Source of the DNA: Flavobacterium sp. CFS9
GTDB lineage: Bacteria > Bacteroidota > Bacteroidia > Flavobacteriales > Flavobacteriaceae
DNA length: 64,000 nt
Reading direction: 5' to 3'
Assembly: GCF_041154745.1 (NCBI RefSeq)
Contig: NZ_AP031573.1
Coordinates: 2,790,001-2,854,000, forward strand
Within the stretch, counting starts at the first letter, position 1. Each line of letters begins with the position of its first letter. Below, in pieces: positions 7,639 to 16,450 of the stretch. Under the pieces are notes generated by a model. That model searched no databases. It was given only the letters and a program-made list of their open reading frames with translations, and was not told the origin of the DNA. Position numbers and translations under genes: made by a program.

Positions 7639-9435
7639 ATGAAAAAAAAGTATATTATTTTGAGTTTTATATTTTGTCTTTCTGGTTGTATGCATGCTCA
7701 GCAGACAGAAGGAAATGGTATTGTCAGCTATCCGGATAATAACGTAAGGGTAGTTGGAGAAAAAATTTTCTGGTCCGCAAATCCCAAAACAGATAATAGT
7801 AGTGAGACTGATTTGTTAACAGTTTACTATAAAGGACTTTATAATCGTCGTAACGCCTATCTGAGCGGTATTAAGGGAATCATAGATAAACCCGGAGGTT
7901 ACATCAAAATCGAGGTGCATGCTTACGACAGCAAGAGAGCGGGAGGGTTGCAGCTATTGACAGATGATGAGAAGACATTTGTAACCAAGCCTATCTATGG
8001 AGTTGAGATTACTCAAAGCTCCGAAAATGCATTTTCTAAAACAACAAAAGAACTGAATTATCAATACTGGGATCATGGCCTTCAGCTTGGTAGGATTTTT
8101 TCGGATGATATAAAAATACTGGGTGCCAAATCATTGAATGCAGTTACATTGAATTGTGGAAACTGGGCCTGGGACTGGCTCCGGGCTTTCAGTCTTGTAA
8201 GTTCTTCCTGTTCTTTGGAAATAGATAAGGATTTACTCATACAGTTAGAAAATCAGCCTGTAGTGGTCAAAATTACGATAAAAGATGCTACTTTGATGGA
8301 CGTACGGGTTCCTGCAGTGGAAGAAAACAAGAATCTGAAGAGCATTATCGGAAAAGAGTATCCTTATCTTGTAATCAATAAGGTAAATGTAGAGGTTTTA
8401 GAAGCGCCTGGAGATAATAACAGTGCCGCTGCCTACGAAAAGATGATAAGAGAAGCGTTCGATTGGACCAGTAAAGTATATACTGACAGGACAAACAGAT
8501 TTTTATCGGAAGCAGCACTAAATTCCGGTGCAAAAATAGGCAATTCGAGAGTAGTGTTTAAAGATGTTGATATTCTTATACGCAAAGGATCAAACGACTA
8601 TCGGATAAGTAAAATTGAAAATGAAGGAAAAGATAGAGAGATTGATTTAGCGACAATAGCTGATGGAGAATTATTTATTAAATATGTATCTAAACTTACT
8701 GAAGAATCGGAAAAATTTGATGAAGATATAAGTTACACAGCAGGAATTACTTTTGGAAAAAAAGATACTCCTTTTGGAAAAAAACTGATTCTGTTAAGTT
8801 ACAAAAAAGAAGAGAATGATCCTTTTTGGGTCAATACACTTGCACATGAACTGGGACATTATTTCGGTTTGGAGCATACTTTTGAAGGTGGTTGTATCGG
8901 GCCAAATGACAGAATTAGTGATACTCCCCCTGCAGAGGATGTGATAGATAATATACAGGTTTATGAAAACTGTGTTGCTCCTTTTCAATGCGGAGGCAAA
9001 AGAAGGTTAATAGAGAATATTATGGATTATAGTGACTGCGATTTTATGTTTACTCCAGGTCAGGTTCGGGTAATCAGGAATACGATCAGGACTGATTCTC
9101 CTGATTTATATACTGGTAAAATGGCGGTAGATGGAAAGATTAATATAGTTCCTAATTTTACTGTGAGAGATTTGAGACCAGCTAAAACAGCACGGAGAAG
9201 CACTATTGAAGAAGAGACGGAAAAGTCTCAAACTATTAATATATACCCTAATCCTGTAAAAGAGATATTGAATGTTTACAATGTCGAAAATGAAGAATAC
9301 AAGATCTTTAATATCAGTGGGCAGGAGGTGCTATCCGGCAGAACTCAGAAAGGACAGATTAATGTTGGAACTTTACCAGAAGGAATGTATATTATCAAAA
9401 TAAAAAATACTAACAAACGTTTTATTAAAGAGTAA
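7639..9435 (+). CDS. Secreted zinc metalloprotease (M43-like metzincin) with T9SS sorting domain
   Basis: 598 residues. The metzincin zinc site HELGHYFGLEH is complete (H403, E404, H407, H413), and a Met-turn follows at M462 (NIMDYSDC), the arrangement of M43/pappalysin-type proteases. The C-terminal ~80 residues form a type A T9SS sorting domain: INIYPNPVKEILNVYN, then ISGQEVLSG and a final GMYIIKI segment. The protein should therefore be exported by Sec, moved across the outer membrane by the type IX system and trimmed. The signal peptide contains LSGC, which resembles a lipobox, followed by MHAQQ, which suits ordinary cleavage. The N-terminal ~380 residues are not recognised. A terminator follows directly. 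Confidence 0.85.
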   Translation: MKKKYIILSFIFCLSGCMHAQQTEGNGIVSYPDNNVRVVGEKIFWSANPKTDNSSETDLLTVYYKGLYNRRNAYLSGIKGIIDKPGGYIKIEVHAYDSKRAGGLQLLTDDEKTFVTKPIYGVEITQSSENAFSKTTKELNYQYWDHGLQLGRIFSDDIKILGAKSLNAVTLNCGNWAWDWLRAFSLVSSSCSLEIDKDLLIQLENQPVVVKITIKDATLMDVRVPAVEENKNLKSIIGKEYPYLVINKVNVEVLEAPGDNNSAAAYEKMIREAFDWTSKVYTDRTNRFLSEAALNSGAKIGNSRVVFKDVDILIRKGSNDYRISKIENEGKDREIDLATIADGELFIKYVSKLTEESEKFDEDISYTAGITFGKKDTPFGKKLILLSYKKEENDPFWVNTLAHELGHYFGLEHTFEGGCIGPNDRISDTPPAEDVIDNIQVYENCVAPFQCGGKRRLIENIMDYSDCDFMFTPGQVRVIRNTIRTDSPDLYTGKMAVDGKINIVPNFTVRDLRPAKTARRSTIEEETEKSQTINIYPNPVKEILNVYNVENEEYKIFNISGQEVLSGRTQKGQINVGTLPEGMYIIKIKNTNKRFIKE

Positions 9436-9442
9436 TGAAATG

Positions 9443-9487
9443 ACAATGGGGCTATTGCTTATTGCTAAAATAGCCTCATTGTTTTTT
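9443..9487 (+). terminator. Terminator after the M43 protease gene
   Basis: ACAATGGGGCTATT pairs with AATAGCCTCATTGT (one G-T pair) across a 12-base loop and is followed by six T residues, eight bases after the stop codon. Confidence 0.8.
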
Positions 9488-9551
9488 AAAAGTTCGCTGT
9501 CAACTGTTTTGCCAGAACTAGATCCAAAGCTCAGAGAGCTAAAAAAGTAAA

Positions 9552-10193
9552 CTAAAGAACACGGCTCACAGTCAGTCCATCACGGATAGGCAGTAAAACC
9601 GTTTCGACTCTGGGGTCATTTTTCAAGAGTAGATTGTACTCCAAAAGGACTTTGGTGCTAACGTCATTTGGATGAACCGGTTCCAGTATTTTTCCGCTCC
9701 ACAAAACATTATCCGATAAGATAATACCGCCTTTGTTCATCTTCGGAACGATCATTTCCCAATAATTGATATAGTTTTCTTTATCGGCATCGATAAAAAC
9801 CAAATCAAACTTGACATCTAAAGTTGGAATGATTTCAACAGCTTCTCCTAAATGCTGAAAAATTTGTTTTCCCCAAGGAGATACATCGAAATATTTACGT
9901 TGAAAATCAACTAATTCTTCTTTAATGTCAATAGTGTGCAGTTGCCCGTTTTCCTGCATTCCTTCACACAGGCACAGTGCTGCATAGCCTGTATAAGTGC
10001 CAATTTCGAGTATGTTCACAGGACGGATCAATTTGGAGAGCATGCTTAAAACACGACCCTGAAAATGCCCGCTGAGCATTCTTGGGAGTAGTATTTTTTG
10101 GTACGTTTCCTTATTTAGTTTAGCTAGTAATTCCGGTTCGTTTTCAGAATGTTGCTCGATATAATCTTCCAGTTCTTGAGAAATAAAATGCAT
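9552..10193 (-). CDS. SAM-dependent O-methyltransferase (COMT-like)
   Basis: 213 residues from the ATG at 10193, which begins MHFISQELEDYIEQHSENEP. The frame extends upstream to 10268, but the extra 25 codons run into the preceding terminator and are not family-like. The SAM-binding loop is LEIGTYTGYA (residues 62-71). The metal and catalytic residues of cation-dependent O-methyltransferases are present at D135 (FIDADKENY), D161 and N162 (SDNVLW). The substrate is probably a catechol or another small hydroxylated molecule. A decayed partial copy lies at 5916-6131. It is a single gene behind the terminator of the upstream lipoprotein gene. Confidence 0.88.
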   Translation of the reverse strand: MHFISQELEDYIEQHSENEPELLAKLNKETYQKILLPRMLSGHFQGRVLSMLSKLIRPVNILEIGTYTGYAALCLCEGMQENGQLHTIDIKEELVDFQRKYFDVSPWGKQIFQHLGEAVEIIPTLDVKFDLVFIDADKENYINYWEMIVPKMNKGGIILSDNVLWSGKILEPVHPNDVSTKVLLEYNLLLKNDPRVETVLLPIRDGLTVSRVL

Positions 10194-10255
10194 CTTGTAG
10201 TATCTTCTAATTTTGAGTGTAAAAATACGAAAAATAGTGGCTCCTTTTTTTGGGT

Positions 10256-10289
10256 ATAAAAAAACCATTCGTTGTAGCGAATGGTTTTA
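10256..10289 (-). terminator. Terminator after the small lipoprotein gene
   Basis: AAACCATTCG and CGAATGGTTT pair around a six-base loop. Read on the minus strand the stem ends in a run of seven T residues. It lies about 20 bases beyond the stop of the lipoprotein gene at 10309. Confidence 0.8.
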
Positions 10290-10308
10290 GTTTCATAAAG
10301 CGAAGAGA

Positions 10309-10641
10309 CTATTTTTTCAAAGCCTCATTAACTTCTTTAGCTGTTTTTACCGTACCGTCTTTAGCAGCTTTAGCAGCATTTTCTACTTTTTCAGCACCTT
10401 TTTTAGTGGCGTCTTTCACATCTTCTGCTGCTTTTTTGGTAGCTTCTTTTACATCCTCGGCAGCACTTTCAGTTTTGCTTACTGCGCTGTCTTTTACTTC
10501 TTTAATATCGGTAGTTAAAGAGTCAACTTTGTTTCCAAGAGTTAGTTCTTCCTCTGCAGGTTTTGGTTCCTTCTTTTCGCAAGATTGAACAGCGAATGCT
10601 AATAAAGCGATAACAGCCAGACTTAAGATTTGTTTTTTCAT
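10309..10641 (-). CDS. Small lysine/alanine-rich lipoprotein
   Basis: 110 residues. The signal ends in a lipobox (AVQSC, cysteine about residue 21), so the mature protein should be lipid-anchored. The mature part is almost all helical, with repeats built on an 11-residue pattern (EDVKEATKKAA, EDVKDATKKGA, EKVENAAKAAK), giving an amphipathic helix like LEA or apolipoprotein-type sequences. Such proteins are common in Flavobacteria, but their role is not established; membrane association or stress protection would be guesses. It is a single gene with a terminator downstream and no clear TAnnTTTG promoter. Confidence 0.75.
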   Translation of the reverse strand: MKKQILSLAVIALLAFAVQSCEKKEPKPAEEELTLGNKVDSLTTDIKEVKDSAVSKTESAAEDVKEATKKAAEDVKDATKKGAEKVENAAKAAKDGTVKTAKEVNEALKK

Positions 10642-10868
10642 AAGAAATTGATTTTTTAGATTGATTAAATTTAAAAGTTATAAAGCTGAAAAATAAAGAT
10701 ACACATTTTAAAATGATTGAGCTCTTTGTAAGATTATTTTCCTTTTGAGTGCAAGACAATTCTCGTGCCAAAGTTTTGAGTTTTGAAATGCGGGGCAATT
10801 TTTTTATTCATTTTTAGAATAGAAAAGTATTTATTGTTGCATACTTTTATTTCGCTGCTTTTAAATCG

Positions 10869-11462
10869 TTATTTAATCACTAAAATGTTATCATTTTTTG
10901 CAAAATCAGTCAAAGTGATATTAAAGATCACCGTTAATTCTTTCCCGGCTCTAACAACTCCAAGTGCCGCTGAAGGCGTTGTCATTTCAAAATCACTAAA
11001 AGTCATTCGGTTAGAGCCTTGCAGCGCAAAAGTACCGTCTTTATAGGCTGTTACTCTTATTTGGGTTTTAAAATCTTTGCTAACACCTGCTATAGTATAG
11101 GTTCCTGTAAAATTCCAGGTATTTTCGTTTACTTTTTCGGCAGATTTTAGCGCGTATTTTATGTTTTTATGGTCATCGGTTTCCAAAGCTTTATAAGCAA
11201 CATCATCCATACTGCCTTTGCCGCTTTTTAAGCTTTCTGCTGATAAGGATACCGTCAGGTTTTTTATATCTGTAATTTTCGAATCTGTAACAGTTAAAAA
11301 AGCGCTTCCCACTCCGTCTGAAGATTTCATTGTCCAATCGTGTATATTGGAAGTTCCTGAAACTTCAAAGGCTGATTTTGATAAGCTATATCTTTTTTGT
11401 GAGTTTACTTGTAAAGATAACATTAGTACTACTGCTAATAAAATTGATTGAATCGTTTTCAT
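10869..11462 (-). CDS. YceI family periplasmic protein
   Basis: 197 residues with a signal peptide (MKTIQSILLAVVLMLSLQVNS). The mature sequence matches the YceI lipocalin-like beta-barrel family: it has an early FEVSGTSNIHDW motif, a TVSLSAESLKSGKGSMDD segment and a C-terminal TPSAALGVVRAGKELTVIFN strand. YceI proteins bind isoprenoid-type lipids in the periplasm; the ligand here is unknown. A likely promoter element lies about 86 bases upstream (complement of 11548-11555). Confidence 0.88.
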   Translation of the reverse strand: MKTIQSILLAVVLMLSLQVNSQKRYSLSKSAFEVSGTSNIHDWTMKSSDGVGSAFLTVTDSKITDIKNLTVSLSAESLKSGKGSMDDVAYKALETDDHKNIKYALKSAEKVNENTWNFTGTYTIAGVSKDFKTQIRVTAYKDGTFALQGSNRMTFSDFEMTTPSAALGVVRAGKELTVIFNITLTDFAKNDNILVIK

Positions 11463-11547
11463 CTGTATGTGGTATTTGTTTAAAATTTAAAATCAGTTTA
11501 TGGCCCGACTTGGTTTTGATAGTGAGTTCCTGTCTTTTTTCTTATGT

Positions 11548-11555
11548 CAAATTTA
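11548..11555 (-). promoter_or_regulatory. Putative -7 element for the YceI gene
   Basis: On the minus strand this reads TAAATTTG, an exact match to TAnnTTTG, giving a 5' leader of about 80 bases. The upstream TTG is slightly closer than usual. Confidence 0.45.
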
Positions 11556-11661
11556 TCACGAACGAATAGCAAAAGACCTGATAAAAATCATGGTTGAGTA
11601 TTTATTTAAAGCGTATAATAGAGAGAAAATACATTTTCTGAGAAATGTTTTAAAAAGTGAT

Positions 11662-11669
11662 TAACTTTG
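11662..11669 (+). promoter_or_regulatory. Putative -7 element for rlmN
   Basis: TAACTTTG lies only four bases upstream of the first candidate ATG (11674). Transcription would begin at about that codon, so the message is leaderless or nearly so. Confidence 0.5.
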
Positions 11670-11673
11670 CAGC

Positions 11674-12717
11674 ATGCAAATGGAGAAAAAAGACATAAGA
11701 GCCTTAACAAAAGATCAGCTTCGCGATTTTTTTGTCGCTAATAATGATAAAGCCTTTCGTGGAAATCAAGTCTACGAATGGTTATGGAGCAAAGGAGCAC
11801 ACAGTTTTGAAGACATGACTAATGTTGCCAAAACTACCCGTACGATGCTGGAGGAAAATTTTGTAATCAATCATATCAAGGTAGATACCATGCAGCGCAG
11901 CAGTGACGGAACTGTAAAAAATGCCGTTCGTCTGCATGACGGTTTAGTGGTAGAGTCCGTATTGATTCCAACAGAAACGAGAACAACAGCTTGTGTCTCA
12001 AGTCAGGTTGGGTGCAGTCTGGATTGTAATTTCTGTGCCACTTCACGATTAAAGAGAATGCGAAACCTGGAACCGGGAGAAATCTACGATCAGATTATTG
12101 CGATAGACAAAGAGAGCCGATTGTATCACAATCACCCACTTTCAAATATTGTTTTTATGGGAATGGGTGAGCCTTTGATGAATTACAACAACGTCATCAA
12201 AGCTATTGACATGGTTACCTCGCCGGAAGGATTAGGAATGTCACCAAAACGTATTATGGTTTCGACTTCCGGAATTCCGAAGATGATTAAAAAAATGGCC
12301 GATGATGAGGTGAAATTTAAACTGGCAGTTTCATTACACTCCGCTATAGACGAAACCCGTGCGCGAATCATGCCTTTCAGTAAAAATTTTCCGTTAAAAG
12401 ATCTGCGTGAAGCTTTGGAATACTGGTACAGAAAAACTAAAAGTAAAATCTCGTACGAATATGTAGTCTGGAAAGGAATCAATGATGACAAAGCTTCGAT
12501 TGATGCTTTGGTGAAATTTTGTAAATATGTTCCGTGTAAAGTCAATTTAATTGAATACAATCCAATTGATGATGGCGAGTTTCAACAAGCTTCAGAAGAA
12601 TCAATTCTCGCTTATATAAAAGCTTTAGAAAATATAGGAGTAGTGGTAAAAGTACGCCGAAGCCGTGGAAAAGATATTGATGCTGCTTGCGGGCAATTGG
12701 CCAATAAAGAAGGATAA
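11674..12717 (+). CDS. rlmN: Dual-specificity 23S rRNA / tRNA adenine-C2 methyltransferase RlmN
   Basis: 347 residues from the ATG at 11674; a second ATG at 11680 is also possible and fits the promoter position. The radical-SAM cluster motif C114-SLD-C118-NF-C121 is present, with the flanking VSSQVGCSLDCNFCATSRLK signature of RlmN. The two mechanism cysteines are C107 (in TTACVSS) and C339 (in DAACGQLA), equivalent to those that carry the methyl and resolve the protein-RNA adduct. It methylates C2 of A2503 in 23S rRNA and A37 in some tRNAs, which tunes peptidyl-transferase-centre function. It is a single gene followed by a repeat element. Confidence 0.95.
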   Translation: MQMEKKDIRALTKDQLRDFFVANNDKAFRGNQVYEWLWSKGAHSFEDMTNVAKTTRTMLEENFVINHIKVDTMQRSSDGTVKNAVRLHDGLVVESVLIPTETRTTACVSSQVGCSLDCNFCATSRLKRMRNLEPGEIYDQIIAIDKESRLYHNHPLSNIVFMGMGEPLMNYNNVIKAIDMVTSPEGLGMSPKRIMVSTSGIPKMIKKMADDEVKFKLAVSLHSAIDETRARIMPFSKNFPLKDLREALEYWYRKTKSKISYEYVVWKGINDDKASIDALVKFCKYVPCKVNLIEYNPIDDGEFQQASEESILAYIKALENIGVVVKVRRSRGKDIDAACGQLANKEG

Positions 12718-12721
12718 TTTT

Positions 12722-12887
12722 TTAGAGCCTGTTTAAAATTTATTTTTGAGGTTTATTATCAAAGGATTTTCGAGCGAAACAAGGCAAATTTTTATAGAAT
12801 AGCAACGCTACTGTATAAAAATTTAACGAAGTTGCAGCCGAAAATCATAATAAGAAAACCAACAAATAAATTTTAAACAGGCTCTTA
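12722..12887. repeat. 166-bp palindromic element with 22-bp perfect inverted ends
   Basis: The left end AGAGCCTGTTTAAAATTTAT (12724 onward, 22 bases with the next two) is repeated exactly in inverted form at 12864-12885. Inner segments also pair imperfectly: GGATTTTCG near 12773 with CGAAAATC near 12839, and AAATTTTTATA near 12786 with TATAAAAATTT near 12813. Nearly the whole element can fold into one long hairpin. There is no open reading frame. The structure suits a non-autonomous mobile repeat (MITE-like) of the kind scattered in Flavobacterium chromosomes. Confidence 0.75.
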
Positions 12888-12899
12888 ATCTCAAAATAA

Positions 12900-12949
12900 T
12901 AAAAAAGCATTAAAAACGAGAAATAACCTTGTTCTTAATGCTTTTTTTA
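12900..12949. terminator. Bidirectional terminator between rlmN and the minus-strand lipoprotein gene
   Basis: AAAAAAGCATTAA pairs with TTAATGCTTTTTT, with a T run on both strands. It serves convergent transcription from both sides. Confidence 0.8.
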
Positions 12950-12964
12950 TGGACAAAAAGGCGC

Positions 12965-13825
12965 TTACTTTTTTAAATTAACTTCTTCGGTGACCCCATT
13001 TTTTGTTATTTTGACAAGGGAATCACAATCTCCGTTTCCATAATCAATAACGGCAGTAGCTCCGTTTTTGGTAATAGAAAGAACTCCTTTTACCGGATAA
13101 GCACTTTTACAAGCTGCTTTAAATTGAAGGGGAGTAGTGATTTCTGCAGTGTAGGTGTCTCCGTTAGGAAAAGTAGTTGACCCGCTTCCGGTTACAAGAA
13201 AAACATTGTCTTCCCAATTGAACCAGGTATCATAACCTTCCACCATTTCTTTTACCAGAGAACCTTTTCGGATGTAAATCTTTCCGTCGTCAAAAGTAAC
13301 CGTCATATCGATTGTTGCAGTCAAAACCGGATGTGTTGTAGCAAAAAGATCCGTTGTTTTGACAGTCCTTACAATACTTTTGCTGCCCTGAAGTTTTTTG
13401 CCATTGTGATAAAAACCATCAAACGAATAACTGATTGTTTGTGTCGAAGCTGCAAAGTTGTTGCCAAATGAAACGACCATTTTACCTTTTACGATATTTC
13501 CATTGCCCAGTGTACAGCCATCAACACCAAAGTCAATTGTTTTCGTCCAGGTATTATTGGTAAAGGTTGTTGTTATAGTAGCACAAGCAGGTAAAAAACT
13601 TTTTGCGGGATCTCCCGGTTTACTGGTTGTATTTTGTTGTGCGTTAAATTGATCTTCGGCAATATTAGTTACATCTTCTATAGAGGCATCAATCTTTGCA
13701 TTTGTAATAATTTCATCGTTCGAAATTGCCGTGGTTGTCCCGCTATTCGTTTTTTCATCAGAATTACAGCTAATGAAAAAAGTGAAAGCGATTAATGTTC
13801 CAATAAATAAAGAATTTGTTTTCAT
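12965..13825 (-). CDS. Predicted lipoprotein of unknown function
   Basis: 286 residues from the ATG at 13825, chosen because it starts a lipoprotein signal (MKTNSLFIGTLIAFTFFISC, lipobox FISC with C20). The frame continues upstream to 13870, but that would put the signal internally. The mature protein is beta-rich, with repeated tryptophan/glycine-containing strands (TIDFGVDGCTLGNGNIVKGK; a second TAVIDYGNGDCDSLVKI near the end), suggesting two related halves, each with a G-x-C-D/T motif. I do not recognise the family with certainty; similar lipoproteins occur widely in Flavobacteria. It is a single gene with a terminator downstream. Confidence 0.7.
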   Translation of the reverse strand: MKTNSLFIGTLIAFTFFISCNSDEKTNSGTTTAISNDEIITNAKIDASIEDVTNIAEDQFNAQQNTTSKPGDPAKSFLPACATITTTFTNNTWTKTIDFGVDGCTLGNGNIVKGKMVVSFGNNFAASTQTISYSFDGFYHNGKKLQGSKSIVRTVKTTDLFATTHPVLTATIDMTVTFDDGKIYIRKGSLVKEMVEGYDTWFNWEDNVFLVTGSGSTTFPNGDTYTAEITTPLQFKAACKSAYPVKGVLSITKNGATAVIDYGNGDCDSLVKITKNGVTEEVNLKK

Positions 13826-13972
13826 AGTAAATAATAGTTTAATGGTTTTACTTTTAAGTAATGAATTCAAATCAGGCTTTAAAAAAAATGTTCTTGGCAG
13901 AGGTTTCTTAATTAATGCATAAATTATTGGTATAGTAATGTAAAATAGATAACGTTTTTTTATTTAAAATAG

Positions 13973-13980
13973 TATATTTG
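13973..13980 (+). promoter_or_regulatory. Putative -7 element for the polyprenyl synthase gene
   Basis: TATATTTG lies eight bases before the ATG at 13989, which implies a very short or absent leader. Confidence 0.5.
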
Positions 13981-13988
13981 GGATCGAA

Positions 13989-14966
13989 ATGAATATTACC
14001 TCTCAAATAAAACAGCCTATCTTTAACGAGATGGAACTTTTTGAAAAAAAGTTCCATGAATCGATGACCTCAAAGGTGGCTTTATTGAATCGTATTACCT
14101 ATTATATCGTAAACCGAAAAGGAAAACAAATGCGTCCGATGTTTGTTTTTCTAACGGCTAAAATGGTTTCTGAAGGTATTGTAAATGAAAGAACTTATCG
14201 CGGAGCTTCTGTAATCGAACTTATTCATACCGCTACTTTGGTGCACGATGACGTGGTTGATGATAGCAATCGCCGACGCGGATTTTTCTCCATCAATGCA
14301 CTTTGGAAAAATAAGATTGCCGTTTTGGTAGGTGACTATTTGTTGTCAAAAGGACTGTTGCTTTCTATAGATAATGGCGATTTTGATTTGCTCCGTATCA
14401 TTTCCGTAGCAGTTCGTGAGATGAGTGAAGGTGAATTGCTTCAAATTGAGAAGGCCAGAAGACTGGATATTACCGAAGAAGTATATTACGAAATCATCAG
14501 AAAGAAAACAGCAACGCTTATTGCTGCCTGCTGCGCGCTTGGTGCAAAATCGGTAATTGAAGATGATACTCAGGTCGAAAATATGAGGAAATTTGGTGAG
14601 CTGATCGGAATGGCTTTCCAAATCAAAGATGATTTATTTGATTACAGCGAAGAAGCGATCGGTAAACCAACCGGAATCGATATTAAAGAGCAAAAAATGA
14701 CTTTGCCTTTAATTCATGTTTTAAATACTTGTACCCCGCAAGAAAAAAAGTGGTTGATAAACTCCATCAAAAACCACAATAAAGACAAAAAACGTGTCAA
14801 AGAAGTTATCGCATTTGTAAAAAGCAATAATGGATTGGCTTACGCCGAACAAAAAATGGTGCAATTTCAGCAGGAAGCACTTTCGTTACTGGATAATTTT
14901 TCAGATTCTGAGTTTAAAGATGCCCTTGTTTTAATGGTAAACTACGTTATTGAAAGAAAAAAATAG
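13989..14966 (+). CDS. Polyprenyl diphosphate synthase (trans, long chain)
   Basis: 325 residues with both aspartate-rich motifs of trans-prenyltransferases: DDVVD at 87-91 (HDDVVDDSNRRRG) and DDLFD at 214-218 (QIKDDLFDYS), which bind magnesium and the diphosphates. The N-terminal KGKQMRP segment is also typical. It condenses isopentenyl diphosphate units onto an allylic starter. In this phylum the likely product is the side chain of menaquinone (an IspB-like enzyme), but chain length cannot be read reliably from sequence. It is transcribed alone from a promoter close to the start codon. Confidence 0.9.
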   Translation: MNITSQIKQPIFNEMELFEKKFHESMTSKVALLNRITYYIVNRKGKQMRPMFVFLTAKMVSEGIVNERTYRGASVIELIHTATLVHDDVVDDSNRRRGFFSINALWKNKIAVLVGDYLLSKGLLLSIDNGDFDLLRIISVAVREMSEGELLQIEKARRLDITEEVYYEIIRKKTATLIAACCALGAKSVIEDDTQVENMRKFGELIGMAFQIKDDLFDYSEEAIGKPTGIDIKEQKMTLPLIHVLNTCTPQEKKWLINSIKNHNKDKKRVKEVIAFVKSNNGLAYAEQKMVQFQQEALSLLDNFSDSEFKDALVLMVNYVIERKK

Positions 14967-15165
14967 TTTTTTTAAATTAGATAATTAGAAAATTTGTCGA
15001 TTAGGTAATTGATTTACTTTGTTGTAAATGAATGGTTTAATTGTGTTTTTTGGAATTTGTATTTTTTTTATTGATTTTTTTTCCATTCTCATGCAACCAT
15101 TTCGAATTGACAATCGTCTATGCTAATAGAAGTCTGTTACTAAACCAAAAAACAACCGCTTATTA

Positions 15166-15726
15166 ATGAAAATTATTCATTTACATCAGGAAGAAACCGA
15201 AATTATAAAGTTGGCTGTCGAAAATAACCGGCAAGCGCAACAACAAATTTATAGTCGGTTTTCTTCAAAAATGTTAAGTGTTTGCCGACAGTATATAAAA
15301 GACATTCAATTGGCCGAAGATGTGATGATAACTGCCTTTATGAAAGTGTTTACCAATTTAAGCAGATTTGAGCACAAAGGAAGTTTTGAAGGTTGGGTCA
15401 GGCGGATTATGGTAAATGAATGTATTTCTTATTTGCGGGTTCATAAAAAAGTAAAGTTTAGTGAAGAAGAAATTTATATCGAAGAGAGTTTCAATGCTAT
15501 CGACAGTCAGTTTTCGATCGATCAGATTCAGTTCTTAATTGATGCTTTACCGGAAGGTTACAGAATGGTTTTTAACTTATACGCCATAGAAGGATACAAA
15601 CACAATGAAATTGCCAAGATGTTAGGGATTAACGAAGGAACATCGAAATCGCAATTATCGCATGCGAGGAAAATGCTGCAAACACAAATTAATAGTCTAA
15701 AAAAACAAGATAATGGAACCGAATAA
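15166..15726 (+). CDS. ECF-type RNA polymerase sigma factor
   Basis: 186 residues with sigma region 2 at ~28-95 (MLSVCRQYIKDIQLAEDVMI ... GSFEGWVRRIMVNECISYLR) and region 4 at ~125-178 (LPEGYRMVFNLYAIEGYKHN, EIAKMLGINEGTSKSQLSHA). Regions 1.1 and 3 are absent, as expected for extracytoplasmic function factors. It overlaps the next gene by 14 bases. That gene encodes a membrane protein shaped like an anti-sigma factor, so the pair probably responds to an envelope signal. Target promoters are unknown. Confidence 0.9.
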   Translation: MKIIHLHQEETEIIKLAVENNRQAQQQIYSRFSSKMLSVCRQYIKDIQLAEDVMITAFMKVFTNLSRFEHKGSFEGWVRRIMVNECISYLRVHKKVKFSEEEIYIEESFNAIDSQFSIDQIQFLIDALPEGYRMVFNLYAIEGYKHNEIAKMLGINEGTSKSQLSHARKMLQTQINSLKKQDNGTE

Positions 15727-16450
15727 TTTTGAAAAGGATTTCCGTGAAAAACTAAATCAACGTAAAATTGAACCAAGTGATAAAGCCTGGGATCGATTGG
15801 ATGCGATGTTGAGCGTTGCTGAAGAAAAGAAAACTATAGTTGTTCTCGGTTCACGAAAAGCAAAGAATAAAAAATGGTTGTATGTTGCTGCAAGCATAGT
15901 TGGTTTTTTGTTGGTGGGAACATTCTTTTTTAACCAAAAGAAGAATCCGGAGGTAACACCAAAAGAGATAATCGTTGTTAAAGAAGATACAAAGAAAGAT
16001 TCGGTTGTAAAACCAACTTTAGATACGAATATAGCTGTTGAAGAAGCTGTAGCAGTTTTAGAAGAGAAAACAATTAAAAAGTCAGTTGAACAAGAAAAAC
16101 ATCAAGAATCAAAATCGAATAAAATCATTGCCAATAAATCCAATGCAATAGCGGAGTCTTCAATCATCATCAAAAACAATCCTGAAAAACAATCCATCAA
16201 TCCACAGCCTTTAATGGCTAAAAACCCTGAAAAAGAAACGGTAGATCAGCTGCTGGAAACAGCTGAAAAAGCAGTTATCGCTGAGAATGCTGTCAAACCA
16301 AAAGCAAAAGTAAAAATTAATGCGAATGATTTACTTCAACAGGTTGACGGCGAATTGGAACTGTCGTTTCGCGAAAAAGTAATCACAAAAGTCAATAAAA
16401 ATTACCAAACGGTAAAAGTAGCTTTGGCAAATAGAAATCAGCAGGAATAA
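15713..16450 (+). CDS. Single-pass membrane protein, putative anti-sigma factor
   Basis: 245 residues. A cytoplasmic N-terminus of about 55 residues (NNFEKDFREKLNQRKIEPSD ... AWDRLDAMLS) precedes one membrane helix (KWLYVAASIVGFLLVGTFFF, about 60-80), then a long charged, low-complexity periplasmic part rich in K, E, V and A. The layout and the overlap with an ECF sigma gene suggest an anti-sigma factor whose N-terminus holds the sigma factor. No zinc-binding ASD motif (HxxxCxxC) is visible, so this is inferred from context rather than homology. Confidence 0.6.
   Translation: MEPNNFEKDFREKLNQRKIEPSDKAWDRLDAMLSVAEEKKTIVVLGSRKAKNKKWLYVAASIVGFLLVGTFFFNQKKNPEVTPKEIIVVKEDTKKDSVVKPTLDTNIAVEEAVAVLEEKTIKKSVEQEKHQESKSNKIIANKSNAIAESSIIIKNNPEKQSINPQPLMAKNPEKETVDQLLETAEKAVIAENAVKPKAKVKINANDLLQQVDGELELSFREKVITKVNKNYQTVKVALANRNQQE

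Noticed and set aside
10193..10268. Longer start for the O-methyltransferase at 10268
   Set aside because: The extra codons overlap the terminator of the upstream gene and do not resemble the family N-terminus; the ATG at 10193 fits better.
10250..10588. Plus-strand frame opposite the small lipoprotein
   Set aside because: Its Ser/Ala/Phe repeats are the complement of the Lys/Ala/Glu repeats of the lipoprotein; the lipobox and terminator support the minus strand.
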